Part shown: one piece after another, positions 1-8,416 of the stretch
Numbering within the stretch: position 1 is the stretch's first letter
Layout of the letters: each line of letters opens with the position of its first letter
Assembly: GCA_024643365.1 (NCBI GenBank)
Contig: JAHENC010000001.1
Location: 124,001-188,000 of the forward strand
Origin: Crocinitomicaceae bacterium
GTDB taxonomy: Bacteria; Bacteroidota; Bacteroidia; Flavobacteriales_D; Crocinitomicaceae
DNA: 64,000 nt
Direction: 5' to 3'
The notes under the pieces: model-generated
Database searches by the model: none
Told to the model about the DNA's origin: nothing
Seen by the model: the letters and a program-made list of their open reading frames with translations, nothing else
Position numbers and translations under genes: made by a program

Positions 1-729
1 AATAACGACTCGAATCCAGAATTGAACTTTTTCGTTCAGCACATAAGTGGTGCTTCTTCAACACAGGGTGTTCAATTTACCTATGAAGGTGCTTTAGCTG
101 CTGCTTTGACAATGAATGGAGTTTCATTAGTTGGGGCTGCCGGAACGGGAAGCTCATCTTCCTCTTTTCAATTAACCGCACTGAACAATGGTGATGCCAT
201 TTCATCGGCTGCGAACTTCGGAACTTCCTCTTACAACGCATTAGGTGTAGACATTCTTGTTGACGCTGGGATACTCGGACAAATTCCAATTCAGCAAGGG
301 AATTTCCTAAATCAATCAAACAAATTTTTAGGCGCAAAACTAAGCGCTGGAGCCAATACGTATTACGGATGGGTAGAGCTTTCTGTTAATTCAAACGCCT
401 CACAAATCACCATTCATGGTTATGGTTATCAAGCAACTGCAAATACACAAATTTTAGCAGGTGAAGGAGCTAATTCAGGATTGGAATTAATTTCATTATC
501 GGATAAAGTTACGATTGTTGGTACACCAGAACACGTGAATATTAATGTGACACCAGATGTAATCGGTGCAACTGTTTCCTTTGTTTCCATATCCGGACAA
601 ACGTTGAAAACAGAAAAGTTAACAGATGTAAACAATACGTTATCCTTTGATGAACTTAGTACTGGAATTTACCAAGTTCTTGTTTCCAATGGAACAGAAA
701 CAACGACACAACGTGTTTATGTAAAATAA
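1..729 (+). CDS. T9SS type A sorting domain protein, C-terminal part (5' truncated by window)
   Basis: The reading frame is open from base 1, so the TTG at 22 in the ORF track is not the true start; the gene begins upstream of the window. About 243 residues are visible. The first ~150 are rich in Ser, Ala, Gly and Asn with beta-strand character and carry no family signature I can name, although GWVELSVN resembles short motifs near the end of PEP-CTERM/T9SS-type surface beta-sandwiches. The last ~75 residues form a type A sorting domain: a linker, an Ig-like strand pattern with VSISGQTLKTEKL, then LSTGIYQVLVSNG and a final basic RVYVK. The protein should cross the outer membrane by T9SS and be anchored or released at the surface. 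A terminator follows directly. The export class is well supported; the function is unknown. Confidence 0.8.
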   Translation, partial: NNDSNPELNFFVQHISGASSTQGVQFTYEGALAAALTMNGVSLVGAAGTGSSSSSFQLTALNNGDAISSAANFGTSSYNALGVDILVDAGILGQIPIQQGNFLNQSNKFLGAKLSAGANTYYGWVELSVNSNASQITIHGYGYQATANTQILAGEGANSGLELISLSDKVTIVGTPEHVNINVTPDVIGATVSFVSISGQTLKTEKLTDVNNTLSFDELSTGIYQVLVSNGTETTTQRVYVK

Positions 730-746
730 ATAATCATTCATTCAGA

Positions 747-776
747 AAAGGCTGGAATAATCCAGCCTTTTTTTTT
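747..776 (+). terminator. Rho-independent terminator
   Basis: A perfect 10-bp stem AAAGGCTGGA / TCCAGCCTTT with an ATAA loop runs straight into a T tract. It lies 18 nt after the stop of the T9SS protein and 17 nt before the next start, so the next gene should have its own promoter or rely on readthrough. Confidence 0.9.
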
Positions 777-793
777 ACCCAATTTGAGCCAAT

Positions 794-3700
794 ATGAGAA
801 AAATTCTTGCTTTTCTGATTCTCTCCATTTGTCATGTAGTAACTGCACAAATAACAATCAACGAGGGCTGTAATAAAAATTACCTATCCTCTACCGACGA
901 AAATGGCGATGCCAGTGATTGGATTGAATTACATAACGCTGGAACAACCTCTGTCAATCTAGTTGGATATGCTTTATCAGACAAATTGACCGTTCCAAAT
1001 ATGTGGATTTTGCCGAATATCAATATTCCTGCAGGTGGATTCCAACAAATATTTTGTAGCCAGAAAAATCGTTTTGGCTCTACCCCTTTTCAATTTGGTA
1101 TTTCAGAACAAAATTTCACTCCACAAGTCGGATGGAGTCAACATCAGCTTGCAACTCCATTTTATTGGGATGGCGTTTCAAACGTGGTTATCAACGTTTG
1201 TTCTTATAACAATTCACAATACACGGAGAACTCGATCTTTAAACAAACGGCTACTCCCTACATTTCAACGATTGGTAGTTTTATCGATGGGAGTCCGGCA
1301 GCATGCTCTGCCAGCAATGCTTCCACTTATTACCAACGTCCAAACATCAAATTGAATAATGCGGTCATCGGTAACGGAACAATTCAAAATGGGAACACTG
1401 AATATCCAGCTCCTTTTGGGAATTGGTACTGGGGTGCGCGTCATCAAATGCTCATTAGAGCAAGTGAATTAATTTCGTCTGGATTGTCAGCAGGAATGAT
1501 TAATTCCATCGGATTCGAAGTTGCCTGGACTAACGGTGAGAATTACACCTATGTCGATTTTCACCTAAATACCACAAGTTTAACGGAACTCACCAATGAA
1601 TTCATTCCCGTACAAGGAAACCTGATTCACACCAATTTCAAACTAGACGGTAGCGGAGAAACGGTTTATTTATTTGACCCTTCGCAACAATTGGTTTCTA
1701 GTCTAACCGTTGAATCACCAGCAGCGGATATTTCTATTGGACGAACCCCGGATGCTTCATCAACGATCAAATGGATGAACCCGAGTCCTGCGAGTACCAA
1801 TAACAGTAGTTCAGTTTATTCGGATAGCCTATCTCGCCCAATTAGCTCTCGTATTTCTGGAGTGGTAAATTCCAGTTTCTACTTGAAGTTATCCCATAAT
1901 AACACAGTTCCATCTAAACTTGTTTACACAACCAATGGTTCGGAACCGACCTTTACTTCCACAACCTACACGGACTCTATTTTTGTATTTCAAAAAACAG
2001 TGATTCGCGCCAAAGTATTTCCCTTGAATGTCAATAGTACTTACCTTCCTAGTCAACAAACAGTAGTTACCTTTTTGTTTAATATCAGCCATGACACACC
2101 AATTTTGATGGTAACTACTGATCAAAGCAATCTTTATGGTTCCACGGGTATTTTTGATAATTGGTCGAGTGATTGGATAAAACCAGCACATGCGGTTTAT
2201 TTGAATGAAGGCCTTGGACACCCATTCCTGTTTGAACGTAAAACAGCCATCCGCATGGATGGAGGAGCCGGAGGGAGCAGGTCAAATCCACAGCATTCGT
2301 TTAGACTTTCATTTGATCATGGTGCGCTTGGACAAGCACCTGTTCATTATCCACTGATTCCAGATCGTCCGGATAGAACAAAATACAGTGATATTTACCT
2401 TCGCAATGGCAGTAACCAATACTTGAACCTACCTTACAAGGACGCGAGTCAAGTTCGCATGATGAGCGAAGGAACCAAAAATTACTATTCCGCTTATCGT
2501 CCGGTGAGTGTGTACATTAACGGTTCCTATTTTGGACTCTATGAACTAAGGGAAAAATTCAACTCCGAGTACTTTGAACTTCAAGACGGAGCAAATAAGG
2601 ATTCGTTGGAATTATTGTCCTTAAGTTATTGGTACAACCTAGTTTTACGAGCTGTAGAAGGAGATGTCGATAATTTTTGGGACTCATATGCTGATTTTCA
2701 AGTATTGAATCCTTTGGCTCCAAGTTATATGAGCGACGCTGATCAATACTTCGATTTAAAACATTACTCGGATTACATCATCGCAGAATCATGGATGGGA
2801 AATGTAGATTGGCCTGGAAACAACATTAAAATTTACCGTTCGGACAAAACCAATTGGCGCTGGCGTTTTGCCTTGATCGATCTTGAACTATCGATGCAAC
2901 CGAATGGGTGGACAAGCTGTACAGATAACCACATCAATTATATGTTGGGACAAAGTACGGACCTACCTTTTATTAATATTTGGTTAAAAAGCATACAAAA
3001 CACGAAATACAAAAACTATTTTATCAATCGCTTTGCTGATTTAATGAATACCAGTTATCAAACGGATGTGTTATTAGCGAGAGAAAACATGTTCTTTGAA
3101 TCCATGGTAACTGAAATGCCAAACGAATATGCACGTTGGGGAGATCCTAATAACATTGCCGGTCAAATGCAAACGTTTGTGAACAACCATGAAGTTTTCC
3201 AAGATCAATTGGCTTGTCGAAATGAAGTTGTTTTTGATAACATCAAAACTGGATTTGGCTTGGTAAAAACAATCGAAGTGAACCTTGAAGTCTACCCGGA
3301 AAATGGAGGAGAAATCGCCTTGAATACCATTCAACCGGCAACTTATCCATGGAATGGAACCTACTTTGATGGGGTTCCTGTGAACATGACAGCAATCCCG
3401 AAACCAGGATACTCATTCTCCCATTGGCTTCCTTCGGCATTTGTAAACGACACGTTGCAGGATTCCTTGTCCACGAACATTACGGCTACAAACGGATTCT
3501 TTACTGCCATATTTAAACTAATCCCACCGCCACCAGATGGACCAGACATTCATTTTACGGTTGCACCGAATCCATCGAATGGAACGTTTGTTTTAACGCA
3601 TGACAACAAAACGAAAGCGACGGGTTGCACCTATGAAATCTTTGATTTGAGCGGACGAATAATTACGCGTGGAACAGTCAACAATACCGCATTAGAAACA

Positions 3701-3796
3701 CCGGTATCGATTCCCGAAATGCGCTCAGCGGTTTATATCTTGCGAGTGAACAAGAAGGAAGAAGTATTGTCGACGTTTAAGGTATTGAAGTACTAG
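794..3796 (+). CDS. Secreted lamin-tail / CotH-kinase-like protein with T9SS sorting domain
   Basis: A 1000-residue exported protein. In order: signal peptide (1-18, ending VVTAQ), a lamin-tail domain (~20-140, with DWIELHNAG and NLVGYALSD), a unique stretch, a chitobiase-C/FN3-like module (~355-420, YTTNGSEPTF), a CotH-kinase-like domain (~430-770, with SVYINGSYFGLYELREKF and WRWRFALIDLELSM), an InlB-like beta-grasp repeat (~845-905, YSFSHWLP), and a type A T9SS domain (~915-1000, starting VAPNPSNGTF). CotH relatives are spore-coat or secreted protein kinases; in this clade the substrate is unknown. At the presumed metal-binding site the sequence is D-L-E, where I would expect D-x-D, so activity is uncertain. 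The 3' end overlaps convergent meaB by 20 bp. The domain calls are sound; kinase activity is inference. Confidence 0.85.
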   Translation: MRKILAFLILSICHVVTAQITINEGCNKNYLSSTDENGDASDWIELHNAGTTSVNLVGYALSDKLTVPNMWILPNINIPAGGFQQIFCSQKNRFGSTPFQFGISEQNFTPQVGWSQHQLATPFYWDGVSNVVINVCSYNNSQYTENSIFKQTATPYISTIGSFIDGSPAACSASNASTYYQRPNIKLNNAVIGNGTIQNGNTEYPAPFGNWYWGARHQMLIRASELISSGLSAGMINSIGFEVAWTNGENYTYVDFHLNTTSLTELTNEFIPVQGNLIHTNFKLDGSGETVYLFDPSQQLVSSLTVESPAADISIGRTPDASSTIKWMNPSPASTNNSSSVYSDSLSRPISSRISGVVNSSFYLKLSHNNTVPSKLVYTTNGSEPTFTSTTYTDSIFVFQKTVIRAKVFPLNVNSTYLPSQQTVVTFLFNISHDTPILMVTTDQSNLYGSTGIFDNWSSDWIKPAHAVYLNEGLGHPFLFERKTAIRMDGGAGGSRSNPQHSFRLSFDHGALGQAPVHYPLIPDRPDRTKYSDIYLRNGSNQYLNLPYKDASQVRMMSEGTKNYYSAYRPVSVYINGSYFGLYELREKFNSEYFELQDGANKDSLELLSLSYWYNLVLRAVEGDVDNFWDSYADFQVLNPLAPSYMSDADQYFDLKHYSDYIIAESWMGNVDWPGNNIKIYRSDKTNWRWRFALIDLELSMQPNGWTSCTDNHINYMLGQSTDLPFINIWLKSIQNTKYKNYFINRFADLMNTSYQTDVLLARENMFFESMVTEMPNEYARWGDPNNIAGQMQTFVNNHEVFQDQLACRNEVVFDNIKTGFGLVKTIEVNLEVYPENGGEIALNTIQPATYPWNGTYFDGVPVNMTAIPKPGYSFSHWLPSAFVNDTLQDSLSTNITATNGFFTAIFKLIPPPPDGPDIHFTVAPNPSNGTFVLTHDNKTKATGCTYEIFDLSGRIITRGTVNNTALETPVSIPEMRSAVYILRVNKKEEVLSTFKVLKY

Positions 3797-4823
3797 ACCT
3801 AAACTCCCTAAACAACTCCTCCGCAGCTTGGTACGCCAACATTTCGCCGGTCTTCACCTTAGACTCCATTTCGTGGTATTTGGCAAGCCAATGCTCATTT
3901 GTAAAAAAATCGCTTTGAAGCAGTGAGCGCATCATTTCCTCTAACACTTCAACTTCTTGACGTTTTCTGTTTTCTGTGAGCCATCCGTTGTGATTCATTT
4001 TAACGAAAAAGGATTCGATGTTTTTCCAAATTTCCTCGAAGCCTTCCTTCGTCATGCTACTCGCTGTATGGACTTGCGTGACCCAATCGTTTTCCTTTGC
4101 GGGAAATAAATGCAAGGCATTCGCATATTCTCTTCTCGCCCATTGCGACTTTTGAATGTTCTCGCCATCCGCTTTTGTGATGATCATTCCATCGGCCATT
4201 TCCATGATACCTCGCTTCATTCCCTGTAACTCGTCACCTGCTCCTGCAAGCATGAGTAACAAGAAGAAGTCGACCATGGAGTGAACAATCGTCTCGGATT
4301 GTCCTACACCGACTGTTTCAATGAAAATCACTTCAAATCCGGCAGCTTCACACAGGATAATGGCTTCTCTCGTATGACGTGCCACTCCGCCTAAGGTTGT
4401 ACCAGCAGCTGTTGGACGGATAAACACACGCTCATTCGTAGACAATGTTTCCATGCGCGTTTTGTCCCCAAGTATACTTCCACCAGTAACGTTGGAGGAG
4501 GGATCAATGGCTAATACCGCCAAATTTTGTTTGTGCTGTAAAACGAAATTCCCGAAGGATTCAATAAGTGTGCTCTTGCCTACTCCTGGAACACCGGTGA
4601 TTCCAATGCGCCAAGCTTGCTTTTTTTGGGAAAGGCAAAGTTGTAAGAGTTTATTTGCTTCGATGCGGTCCGCTGGACGACTACTTTCAATCAAAGTGAT
4701 TCCTGCACTCAATGCGCCACGGTCCTGCTGACAGATGCGTTGAAATAAATCATCCGCACGACGTTCATTGAAACGGGCTTTCCGTTCCTTGAACCAATCG
4801 TTCAGACGTTCATCATTCGGCAT
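3777..4823 (-). CDS. meaB: Methylmalonyl-CoA mutase-associated GTPase MeaB
   Basis: A G3E-family P-loop GTPase that protects or loads adenosylcobalamin on methylmalonyl-CoA mutase. Its 348 residues are close to the family's usual size. Visible motifs are Walker A GVPGVGKS (77-84), the Mg/switch segment IETVGVGQSE (~165-175) and TKAD (~215), standing for the NKxD guanine-specificity motif. The C-terminal helical arm involved in dimerisation is present. It is the last gene of a minus-strand run and its start overlaps the end of elbB by 11 nt. No mutase gene lies in the window. The 3' end overlaps the convergent CotH-like gene by 20 bp and no terminator is visible between them. The older name ArgK (lysine/arginine transport kinase) refers to the same family and is probably misleading. 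Confidence 0.95.
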   Translation of the reverse strand: MPNDERLNDWFKERKARFNERRADDLFQRICQQDRGALSAGITLIESSRPADRIEANKLLQLCLSQKKQAWRIGITGVPGVGKSTLIESFGNFVLQHKQNLAVLAIDPSSNVTGGSILGDKTRMETLSTNERVFIRPTAAGTTLGGVARHTREAIILCEAAGFEVIFIETVGVGQSETIVHSMVDFFLLLMLAGAGDELQGMKRGIMEMADGMIITKADGENIQKSQWARREYANALHLFPAKENDWVTQVHTASSMTKEGFEEIWKNIESFFVKMNHNGWLTENRKRQEVEVLEEMMRSLLQSDFFTNEHWLAKYHEMESKVKTGEMLAYQAAEELFREFRSSTSIP

Positions 4824-5505
4824 CTAACATCTTTTTTAAAGCGGTGAAAGCAGCTTGAATATTTGCATGAATTTCAGAAATACGCGCATCCATCATGTAA
4901 CATGGCGCTGTAATGATTTTATTTTCTGCGTCCACATGAACAGCTCCTAACGCGCAATCTGTTGTTTGCACCCCTGTTTGTAGAAGTCCAGATTCAAAGC
5001 CCGAGATTTCGTAGGGAGAAGCTGCATGTTTTGAACCAATAGTCATGGAAGCTTGAATGGATGATCCCTCAAAAGCTTTCGCTAAGACAATCGGACTCAC
5101 ACATAAAGCTACGATAGGTTTTCCAATGTTGACAAGGTTCACAAGTAATAATTTGACATCTGAACGAATGCTTCCAATTGGTCCATCAAAGGCCCATGTT
5201 GTAAAGTTTTTCGCACTCCCGAATCCACCAGGAATTACCAAGGCATCAATGTCCGCTGGAACTATTTCTGATATCGTTTTAATGTTTCCTCTCGCGATGC
5301 GGGCTGCTTCTATTAACATGTTTCTTGACTCAGGCATTTCTTGGCCGTTCAAGTGATTGACCACATGATGTTGCGTCGCATCAATTCCAATGCAAACTGC
5401 TTCAGCGCCCATTTGATCAATGGCCAATAAACTCAAAACCGCTTCTTGTATTTCTGCGCCGTCATAAACGCCACATCCAGATAATAATACGCCTATTTTC
5501 AACAT
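4813..5505 (-). CDS. elbB: Isoprenoid biosynthesis glyoxalase ElbB
   Basis: A DJ-1/PfpI-superfamily protein of 230 residues, close to the length of E. coli ElbB. ElbB is a glyoxalase linked genetically to early isoprenoid synthesis; the physiological substrate is unsettled. Visible features are the N-terminal IGVLLSGCGVYDG block, a HHVVNHL segment, VIPGGFGSAKN, and the nucleophile-elbow region VALCVSPIV with the expected Cys. The gene lies between bshA (11-nt gap) and meaB (11-nt overlap), all on the minus strand, so the three are probably cotranscribed. A glyoxalase next to a low-molecular-weight thiol gene may reflect shared handling of reactive aldehydes, but that is inference. Confidence 0.93.
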   Translation of the reverse strand: MLKIGVLLSGCGVYDGAEIQEAVLSLLAIDQMGAEAVCIGIDATQHHVVNHLNGQEMPESRNMLIEAARIARGNIKTISEIVPADIDALVIPGGFGSAKNFTTWAFDGPIGSIRSDVKLLLVNLVNIGKPIVALCVSPIVLAKAFEGSSIQASMTIGSKHAASPYEISGFESGLLQTGVQTTDCALGAVHVDAENKIITAPCYMMDARISEIHANIQAAFTALKKMLDAE

Positions 5506-5516
5506 ATTAGCAAGTG

Positions 5517-6635
5517 TTATTTGACTAAATTACGATATAATTCCTCATACATCGGAAGAATTCGTGCCAAACTAAATTCTTCAGAACGCAATTTCGCTTG
5601 TTTTTTAAAGGTAGGATGATTTTCTGGCTTCAATAATTCAAGGGTATTTTTCGCCATGTCATCAATGTCACCAACGTCTGACAAATAACCTGAGTAACCA
5701 TGAATGTTGACCTCCGGAATCCCACCTGTATTTGATGAAATTACTGGAACTCCCACTGCCATCGCTTCCAAGGCTGCAAGTCCAAAACTCTCTGTTTCCG
5801 AAGGAAGCAAAAATACATCCACCATTTCCAACACATGAGATGTATCGCGCACTTTTCCTAAGAAGATTACTTGGTCACACAGATTTAGTTCCCTACACAA
5901 ACGCTCGCAATTGTAACGATCAGGACCATCTCCTACCAATATTAACTTTGACGGCAAAACGGCATTTACTTTTGCGAATACACGCAAAACATCATCAACG
6001 CGTTTAACCGGACGGAAATTAGAGATGTGACAAAGAATTCGTTCTCCATCACTGGCATATTTTTGTCGCATATACACGGTGTAATGCTCGTCTTCAGCAT
6101 CTTCCACGACAAAATTTGGGATCACGTGAATATCACGTGTCACCTGAAAATGTGCGTAGGTATCTTCTTTCAAACTTTCCGAAACTGTGGTAACCGCATC
6201 TGAATGATTGATGCAAAATGTAATTACTGGCTCAAAAGATGGGTCTTTTCCTACAAGCGTAATATCTGTTCCATGAAGCGTTGTCACAAATGGAATATTA
6301 ATTCCCTGTGCTTTCAATATTTGCTGGGCCATAAAGGCTGCAGAGGCATGAGGGATCGCATAATGAACATGTAAGATGTCCAACTTTTCGTGTTTCACCA
6401 CGTCCACCATTTTACTGGCTAGTTGTGTTTCATACGGTTGAAAATCAAAAAGTGGATAATCTGTCAAGGAAACTTCGTGGTAAAAAATATTCTCACGGAA
6501 GGAACCAAGTCGAACTGGTTGCGAATACGTGATGAAGTGAATTTCATGTCCCTTTGCCGCTAGTGCTTTACCTAACTCCGTCGCTACAACCCCACTTCCT
6601 CCATAGGTTGGATAAAGTACAATGCCTACTTTCAT
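5517..6635 (-). CDS. bshA: N-acetyl-alpha-D-glucosaminyl L-malate synthase BshA
   Basis: A GT4-family glycosyltransferase that joins UDP-GlcNAc to L-malate, the first step in bacillithiol synthesis, in the cytoplasm. The 372 residues match the family. The N-terminus MKVGIVLYPTYGGSGVVATE carries the glycine loop. The acceptor-side region has HVHYAIPHASAA, and the C-terminal nucleotide-sugar site has the EX7E motif in ETESFGLAALEAMAVGVP (~275-290). BshA is widespread in Flavobacteriales, where bacillithiol replaces glutathione. Its start is 2 nt after the stop of the upstream outer-membrane-type gene. The later pathway genes bshB and bshC are not in the window. Confidence 0.95.
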   Translation of the reverse strand: MKVGIVLYPTYGGSGVVATELGKALAAKGHEIHFITYSQPVRLGSFRENIFYHEVSLTDYPLFDFQPYETQLASKMVDVVKHEKLDILHVHYAIPHASAAFMAQQILKAQGINIPFVTTLHGTDITLVGKDPSFEPVITFCINHSDAVTTVSESLKEDTYAHFQVTRDIHVIPNFVVEDAEDEHYTVYMRQKYASDGERILCHISNFRPVKRVDDVLRVFAKVNAVLPSKLILVGDGPDRYNCERLCRELNLCDQVIFLGKVRDTSHVLEMVDVFLLPSETESFGLAALEAMAVGVPVISSNTGGIPEVNIHGYSGYLSDVGDIDDMAKNTLELLKPENHPTFKKQAKLRSEEFSLARILPMYEELYRNLVK

Positions 6636-6637
6636 GT

Positions 6638-7204
6638 TTATTTTGATAATGGAATAAATAATGTAATGCGATAGATGATCGGTAGAATCCTAACTACTTG
6701 TCCAAATTCATCTTTGATTTTGAAATTATAGGAACTTCTAAACGGACTATTATCTGCATTGATGACATCGAAGAATAAAGCTAAATTCAAATTGATTTTT
6801 GGCGCTAACTTCAAGTAAAATCCACCACCAACAAATAAGGTAGGCGCCCATTTTTTCTGTCCCGATTGGAACGTAATAAAATTAAATGGACTGTGCAGCA
6901 TTTGAAATTCAACACCAGCAAATATCTTGTCTTGGTAACGCAAGTGTGCAAAAGCACCACCGCCATACATGTTGAACTGCGAATTTACATTGAGGTAATT
7001 GGACCAAGATCGGTGCAGTCGTAGTGATGGACCGATGATCAAATTATTAGGGAGCTTCACCGCGTATTTCAGTTCACCACCAAAGGTTCCACCGAGTTGA
7101 GATCCACCACCAAAAGCTTCGATTCCAAGTTCAGAACTTTGAATTTGTGCGCTAGAAGTAAACTGTAACAAACTGAGAAATAAGCCGAATATGAAATGCT
7201 TCAT
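6638..7204 (-). CDS. Predicted outer-membrane beta-barrel protein, uncharacterised
   Basis: An exported protein of about 188 residues. I place the start at the ATG at 7204, giving the signal peptide MKHFIFGLFLSLLQFTSSAQ. The ORF-track start at 7219 is a GTG that lies inside the -7 promoter box. The mature part alternates hydrophobic and polar residues with many Gly and aromatic residues (GGGSQLGGTFGGELKY, FVGGGFYLKL), the look of a small 8-stranded outer-membrane barrel. I cannot assign a named family. It is the first gene of the run leading into bshA with a 2-nt gap, so it shares that promoter. The link to bacillithiol may be only transcriptional. Confidence 0.7.
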   Translation of the reverse strand: MKHFIFGLFLSLLQFTSSAQIQSSELGIEAFGGGSQLGGTFGGELKYAVKLPNNLIIGPSLRLHRSWSNYLNVNSQFNMYGGGAFAHLRYQDKIFAGVEFQMLHSPFNFITFQSGQKKWAPTLFVGGGFYLKLAPKINLNLALFFDVINADNSPFRSSYNFKIKDEFGQVVRILPIIYRITLFIPLSK

Positions 7205-7218
7205 GTTTTTCTTTTCCA

Positions 7219-7226
7219 CAAAGATA
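7219..7226 (-). promoter_or_regulatory. -7 promoter box for the bshA operon
   Basis: On the minus strand this reads TATCTTTG, an exact match to the Bacteroidota TAnnTTTG box. It sits 14 nt before the ATG at 7204. No clear -33 TTTG is visible at the usual spacing. It rules out the GTG at 7219 as the start. Confidence 0.6.
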
Positions 7227-7227
7227 A

Positions 7228-7243
7228 CTTGATTTAGGTCAAG
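7228..7243. promoter_or_regulatory. Inverted repeat between two divergent promoters
   Basis: CTTGA and TCAAG arms with a 6-nt spacer lie midway between the -7 boxes of the bshA-side operon and folD. The symmetry and position would suit an operator, but the arms are only 5 bp and could occur by chance. Confidence 0.25.
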
Positions 7244-7257
7244 ATGTATGTTCTTCT

Positions 7258-7265
7258 TATCTTTG
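7258..7265 (+). promoter_or_regulatory. -7 promoter box for folD
   Basis: TATCTTTG on the plus strand, an exact TAnnTTTG match, 13 nt before the folD ATG. This predicts a very short leader. No -33 element is evident at normal spacing. Confidence 0.6.
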
Positions 7266-7278
7266 CAAAAACTTTCTC

Positions 7279-8157
7279 ATGACACTTTTAGACGGTAAAG
7301 CAACAGCAGCACAAATTCGCGCCGAATTAACTCAAGCAGTTCAACAACGAAAATTAGAAGGAAAAAAAATTCCTCACCTCGCAGCTGTCCTGGTCGGTAA
7401 CGACGGTGGATCTGTTTCTTACGTCAATTCGAAAGTAAGTGCGTGCGATCAAATTGGATTTGAAAGTACACTCATTCGCTATGATTCATCTGTGCCAGAA
7501 GACATTTTACTAGATAAAGTTCGTCAATTAAACGAGGATAAAAGCATTGATGGTTTTATCGTCCAACTTCCCTTACCAGCGCACATCGACGAACTAAAAA
7601 TCACACAAGCAATTGACCCAAAGAAAGACGTTGATGGATTCCACCCACGAAATCTTGGGAACATGATATTAAATCTACCAGGATTCTTACCAGCAACTCC
7701 GGCTGGAATCATGGCGTTAATCGAACGAAACAACATCGAGACGGAAGGTAAAAATTGCGTCATTATCGGACGAAGTAACATTGTTGGCACGCCACTTTCC
7801 ATTATGTTGGGAAGGAATGCAAATCCAGGAAACTGTACCGTTACTCTTGCGCATTCTCGCACGGAGAATTTGAAGGAAATCTGTTTACAAGCAGATATTC
7901 TCATCGCTGCTATTGGTCAACCCAACTTCGTTACAGCAGATATGGTGAAAAACGGAGCAGTAATCATTGACGTTGGAACAACACGTGTAGAAGATCCTAC
8001 TCGTGAACGAGGATGGAGACTTGTTGGTGATGTTCACTTTGATGAAGTTGCACCGAAATGTAGTTTTATTAGTCCTGTACCAGGTGGTGTTGGACCAATG
8101 ACCATCGCATCGCTGATGATGAATACCTTAAAAGCAATGGAATTAAAAGGAAAATAA
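7279..8157 (+). CDS. folD: Bifunctional methylenetetrahydrofolate dehydrogenase / methenyltetrahydrofolate cyclohydrolase FolD
   Basis: A cytoplasmic enzyme interconverting 5,10-methylene-, 5,10-methenyl- and 10-formyl-tetrahydrofolate, supplying one-carbon units for purines and formyl-Met. At 292 residues it is full length. The catalytic Y-x-x-x-K pair is Y48/K52 in SYVNSK. Signature [11 protein letters not shown], the dinucleotide-binding segment [16 protein letters not shown] and the C-terminal [15 protein letters not shown] are all intact. An exact -7 box lies 13 nt upstream. The stop overlaps the next start by one base (TAATG), so the S4 protein gene is translationally coupled. Confidence 0.98.
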   Translation: MTLLDGKATAAQIRAELTQAVQQRKLEGKKIPHLAAVLVGNDGGSVSYVNSKVSACDQIGFESTLIRYDSSVPEDILLDKVRQLNEDKSIDGFIVQLPLPAHIDELKITQAIDPKKDVDGFHPRNLGNMILNLPGFLPATPAGIMALIERNNIETEGKNCVIIGRSNIVGTPLSIMLGRNANPGNCTVTLAHSRTENLKEICLQADILIAAIGQPNFVTADMVKNGAVIIDVGTTRVEDPTRERGWRLVGDVHFDEVAPKCSFISPVPGGVGPMTIASLMMNTLKAMELKGK

Positions 8158-8363
8158 TGGAACAATTTGCCGTAAACGGAGAATATATTGAATTAATGGG
8201 CTTGTTGAAAGCGCTAGGAATTGCAGAAACAGGTGGACATGCGAAACACATAGTAGACTCTGGCATCGTATACCGAAACGGACAAATTGAAACGAGAAGA
8301 AGAGCAAAACTCATCAAAGGAGATATCCTCTTAATCGAAGATCTTAAAGTGGAACTAATTTAA
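8157..8363 (+). CDS. Small RNA-binding S4 domain protein (YbcJ-like)
   Basis: At 68 residues this is a stand-alone S4 fold of the YbcJ/YaaA type that binds structured RNA. The pattern fits: EYIELMGLLKALGIAETGGHAKHIVDSG, then VYRNGQIETRRRAKLIKGDIL. The basic GQIETRRRAKL stretch matches the usual RNA-binding loop. Its start overlaps the folD stop by one base. folD-S4 pairs also occur elsewhere in bacteria, but the biological link is unknown to me. The small ORF is supported by a full family match and by the downstream terminator-like hairpin. Confidence 0.88.
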   Translation: MEQFAVNGEYIELMGLLKALGIAETGGHAKHIVDSGIVYRNGQIETRRRAKLIKGDILLIEDLKVELI

Positions 8364-8365
8364 GA

Positions 8366-8400
8366 GAGGCAAGACCAAACGGCCTTACCTCATCTTTTTA
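8366..8400 (+). terminator. Terminator-like hairpin after folD-S4 gene
   Basis: GAGGCAAGACC / GGCCTTACCTC pair at 9 of 11 positions around an AAAC loop, followed by ATCTTTTTA. It sits 3 nt after the S4 gene stop, between convergent genes. The stem has two mismatches and the T run is interrupted, so strength is uncertain. Confidence 0.55.
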
Positions 8401-8416
8401 TTTCCTACTTCCCATT

